Source: an uncultured Alphaproteobacteria bacterium
Lineage (GTDB): Bacteria; Pseudomonadota; Alphaproteobacteria; RF32; CAG-239
Direction of reading: 5' to 3'
Length of the DNA: 64,000 nucleotides
Assembly: GCA_934273635.1 (NCBI GenBank)
Contig: CAKQSV010000002.1
Coordinates: forward strand, 138,149 to 202,148
Below the pieces are notes generated by a model that worked only from the letters and a program-made list of their open reading frames with translations, made no database searches and had not been told where the DNA came from. The first letter of the stretch is position 1. The number at the start of each line of letters is the position of its first letter. Below are positions 62,561 to 64,000 of this stretch, piece by piece. The position numbers and the translations under genes were made by a program.

Positions 62561-62792
62561 GCCTCGCTAAATTTTTAGAGAGGCGGAAAATAGAATCTTT
62601 CTCTAAATTTTTAGAGAAAGAAGAAAACCTCAGCGAACAAACTTGTTCGCGCTTGGTTTTCAGATTGAGTTTAATGTTATGTTATGTTCGGATTTTTAAT
62701 TGTGGGCACTTAATTTTAAGACTTTCCCTTCCTATAAACTCACCTCCGGCAGCTGACGCTGCCACCTCCTCTCTAAATATTTAGCGAGGAGG
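62561..62792. repeat. Repeat block R2 with three palindromes
   Basis: Palindromes at 62561-62584, 62597-62620 (perfect 11-bp arms CTTTCTCTAAA) and 62765-62792 (13-bp arms, one mismatch) bracket a segment whose second half (TTCGGATTTTTAATTG to CCTATAAACTCACC) matches R1 and R3. Confidence 0.75.
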
Positions 62793-62861
62793 ATTCTTTT
62801 AAAATCGAAAAAGCTCTGTTACGACACAGAGCTCTTTCGACTAAGATAACTTTCGGATAAA

Positions 62862-63449
62862 TTAGTTATAAATCCATTTCAGAGTAGCATCATCCGTACA
62901 CTGAGACATTGCGGTTGCATAGTCAATCGGCAACTTGTTAGTGGCAGCATTTCCTGCCCAATCATGTTTGTTTTGGCCAATTGAAATACTAACCAAACCG
63001 GAAGATGCGTTCCCGCCCCAGTCTGAAGAGGCAACCGTACCGCAAGCGGCTTTAGGTAAACCCTGAAACTCAATTACAAAACTCGGGCAATAATCAACAT
63101 CACACGCTTCACCATTATCATTTTTTCCGGCAGTAATGGTAACTTCTTTATTAAACGCATTGGTCAATTTTGACGCACTACCAAGGGTTAAATCATTACC
63201 GACAATTTCATAAGCAATGGCGTTTGCCGTGGTCAGCCCCTTGTAAGAAGATTGGTTACCGAATGTGGTACGAACGTTGGTGATAATCATTGAAAGTTGA
63301 TCCAAAGTCTTGTTGATTTTGTACTTGGCCATAGCTTTTGAATAACCGGCAATACCACCGATTGACAGAACGCCAACGATGGCCAATACGCCGAGCATTT
63401 CCACCATTGAACGTCCAGATTCTTCTGTAGTTCTCATAATCTTAGTCAT
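62862..63449 (-). CDS. Type IV pilin/pseudopilin-like protein
   Basis: 195 aa from the ATG at 63449, preceded by AGGAGATTAAA. A short positively charged leader ends in SGRSMVEMLGVLAIVGVLSI: the prepilin peptidase would cut after Gly and Glu is at +5, followed by a hydrophobic helix. The globular part carries four cysteines in pairs and Gly/Ser/Asn-rich loops. A major-pilin or pseudopilin role in type IV pili or a type II-like system is likely; the peptidase is encoded at 54213-54887. Confidence 0.88.
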   Translation of the reverse strand: MTKIMRTTEESGRSMVEMLGVLAIVGVLSIGGIAGYSKAMAKYKINKTLDQLSMIITNVRTTFGNQSSYKGLTTANAIAYEIVGNDLTLGSASKLTNAFNKEVTITAGKNDNGEACDVDYCPSFVIEFQGLPKAACGTVASSDWGGNASSGLVSISIGQNKHDWAGNAATNKLPIDYATAMSQCTDDATLKWIYN

Positions 63450-63780
63450 TTTAATCTCCTAAATGTGCTTAAATGTAACTCATAATACCATCTTCTACCA
63501 GCATTATTTTTTATACTTTATAGTATAAATGGTTAAATTTTTATTTACAATACTGACTTTAGTTAGGGGTGGTCTTATCTTTCTCCGGTTGTATTTGATT
63601 TTGTTGAATTTTTAGAGGTGGGCAACCGGCTGAGTATCCTCAAATTTCCGCAGTCGTTGCCCTACTCTTTATCCAGCGTTTTATTTTTACTCCTGTCAGC
63701 GCCTCTTGCAAAGATATAATTTTAGCCTGTGAATATTTGTGAGGATTTTTTCTGTTTTTTTGGGGGGTGAAGGGGTGAGC

Positions 63781-63963
63781 TCTTTGAATTTTTAGAGAAA
63801 GAAGGATTCTTCCTTAAATTTTTAGGGAAGACGGATTTCTTAAGAGAACAGGAGCCAATAGCGAACTGTGCTCTTGTTGAAATCCTGATGAGTTTAAAGT
63901 TATGTTTGGATTTTTAATTGAGACACTAAACTCTAAGGCTTTCCCTAACTTTAAACTCACCCT
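63781..63963 (+). repeat. Intergenic repeat block R3
   Basis: Near-identical to R1 (61941-62110) for about 125 bases, then diverging but ending with the same TTTAAACTCACCC. It contains the palindrome CTTCCTTAAATTTTTAGGGAAG (63809-63830), with one mismatch. The stretch 63450-63780 is A/T-rich and shows no gene; the window ends in unassigned sequence. Confidence 0.85.
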
Positions 63964-64000
63964 AACCAATTCCGACTAAGTTTCGCTGCGCGTCGGTTAC

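Noticed and set aside
61764..62784. Short plus-strand frames of 63 and 108 aa in the repeat region
   Set aside because: Their sequence is translated repeat DNA with no ribosome site and no protein-like composition.
61740..62820. CRISPR array
   Set aside because: Repeats are of several kinds with irregular spacing and no constant-length spacers; no cas genes nearby.

Overview
The window reads as a chromosomal segment of an uncultured, host-associated alphaproteobacterium (inference). Supporting signs are a mitochondrial-type M16 processing peptidase, the alphaproteobacterial chorismate mutase/prephenate dehydratase-like protein, a SufBCDS-SufT-SufE operon, an oxygen-independent class III ribonucleotide reductase, moderate-to-low GC, and a pilin and Cys-rich secreted protein of a style I associate with gut RF32-type alphaproteobacteria. 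No rRNA, phage module or CRISPR array is present. The first gene is cut by the window edge.

Layout. 1-5.8 kb: dinB 3' end, flavoprotein, membrane protein, tRNA-Ala and tRNA-Val, a protein with degenerate acyl-carrier-like units, an LtaS-like sulfatase-fold enzyme and N-formylglutamate amidohydrolase. 6-11.4 kb: lytic transglycosylase and acyl-ACP thioesterase, then an operon of M16 peptidase, ispH, AlbA-domain protein and rnhA. 11.4-16.8 kb: psd-pssA, tRNA-Leu, a NarL-type regulator, rluB-rsmD-chorismate mutase, tadA. 16.8-23.7 kb: three large unknown proteins (a cytosolic charged protein, a 966-aa lipoprotein, a Cys-rich repeat protein). 23.7-27 kb: nrdD, a separate glycyl-radical-domain ORF and nrdG, behind a pair of NrdR boxes. 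27-30.6 kb: a TolC-like lipoprotein divergent from a VirB8-like gene, and a 51-aa lipoprotein with a membrane partner. 30.6-36 kb: glgX, a Memo-AMMECR1 fusion and an M49-like metallopeptidase. 36-46.3 kb: one long minus-strand run, sufB-(57 aa)-sufC-sufD-sufS-DMT permease-sufT-sufE-sucC-sucD-comF-HAD, in which the SucCD pair has lost key active-site residues. 46.5-50.4 kb: NlpD-like lipoprotein and yajC-secD-secF. 50.5-59.1 kb: gpsA, unknowns, mutT, prepilin peptidase, NaChBac-like channel, groES-groEL, TM2 protein. 59.1-64 kb: tRNA-Gly with a duplicated 3' end, a toxin-like protein with two small membrane proteins, two paralogous putative sRNA genes, a repeat-rich gene-poor stretch and a type IV pilin-like gene.

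The least explained signals are: (i) two homologous ~128-nt intergenic blocks at 60.8 and 61.6 kb with promoter-like boxes, terminators and covarying stem pairs, which look like paralogous minus-strand sRNAs; (ii) the split NrdD; (iii) the SucCD pair without the phospho-histidine; (iv) a family of palindromes with a constant core and different but self-complementary outer arms at 61.9-63.8 kb; (v) several unrecognised secreted or lipid-anchored proteins. All functions are assigned by reading motifs; no database search was run.
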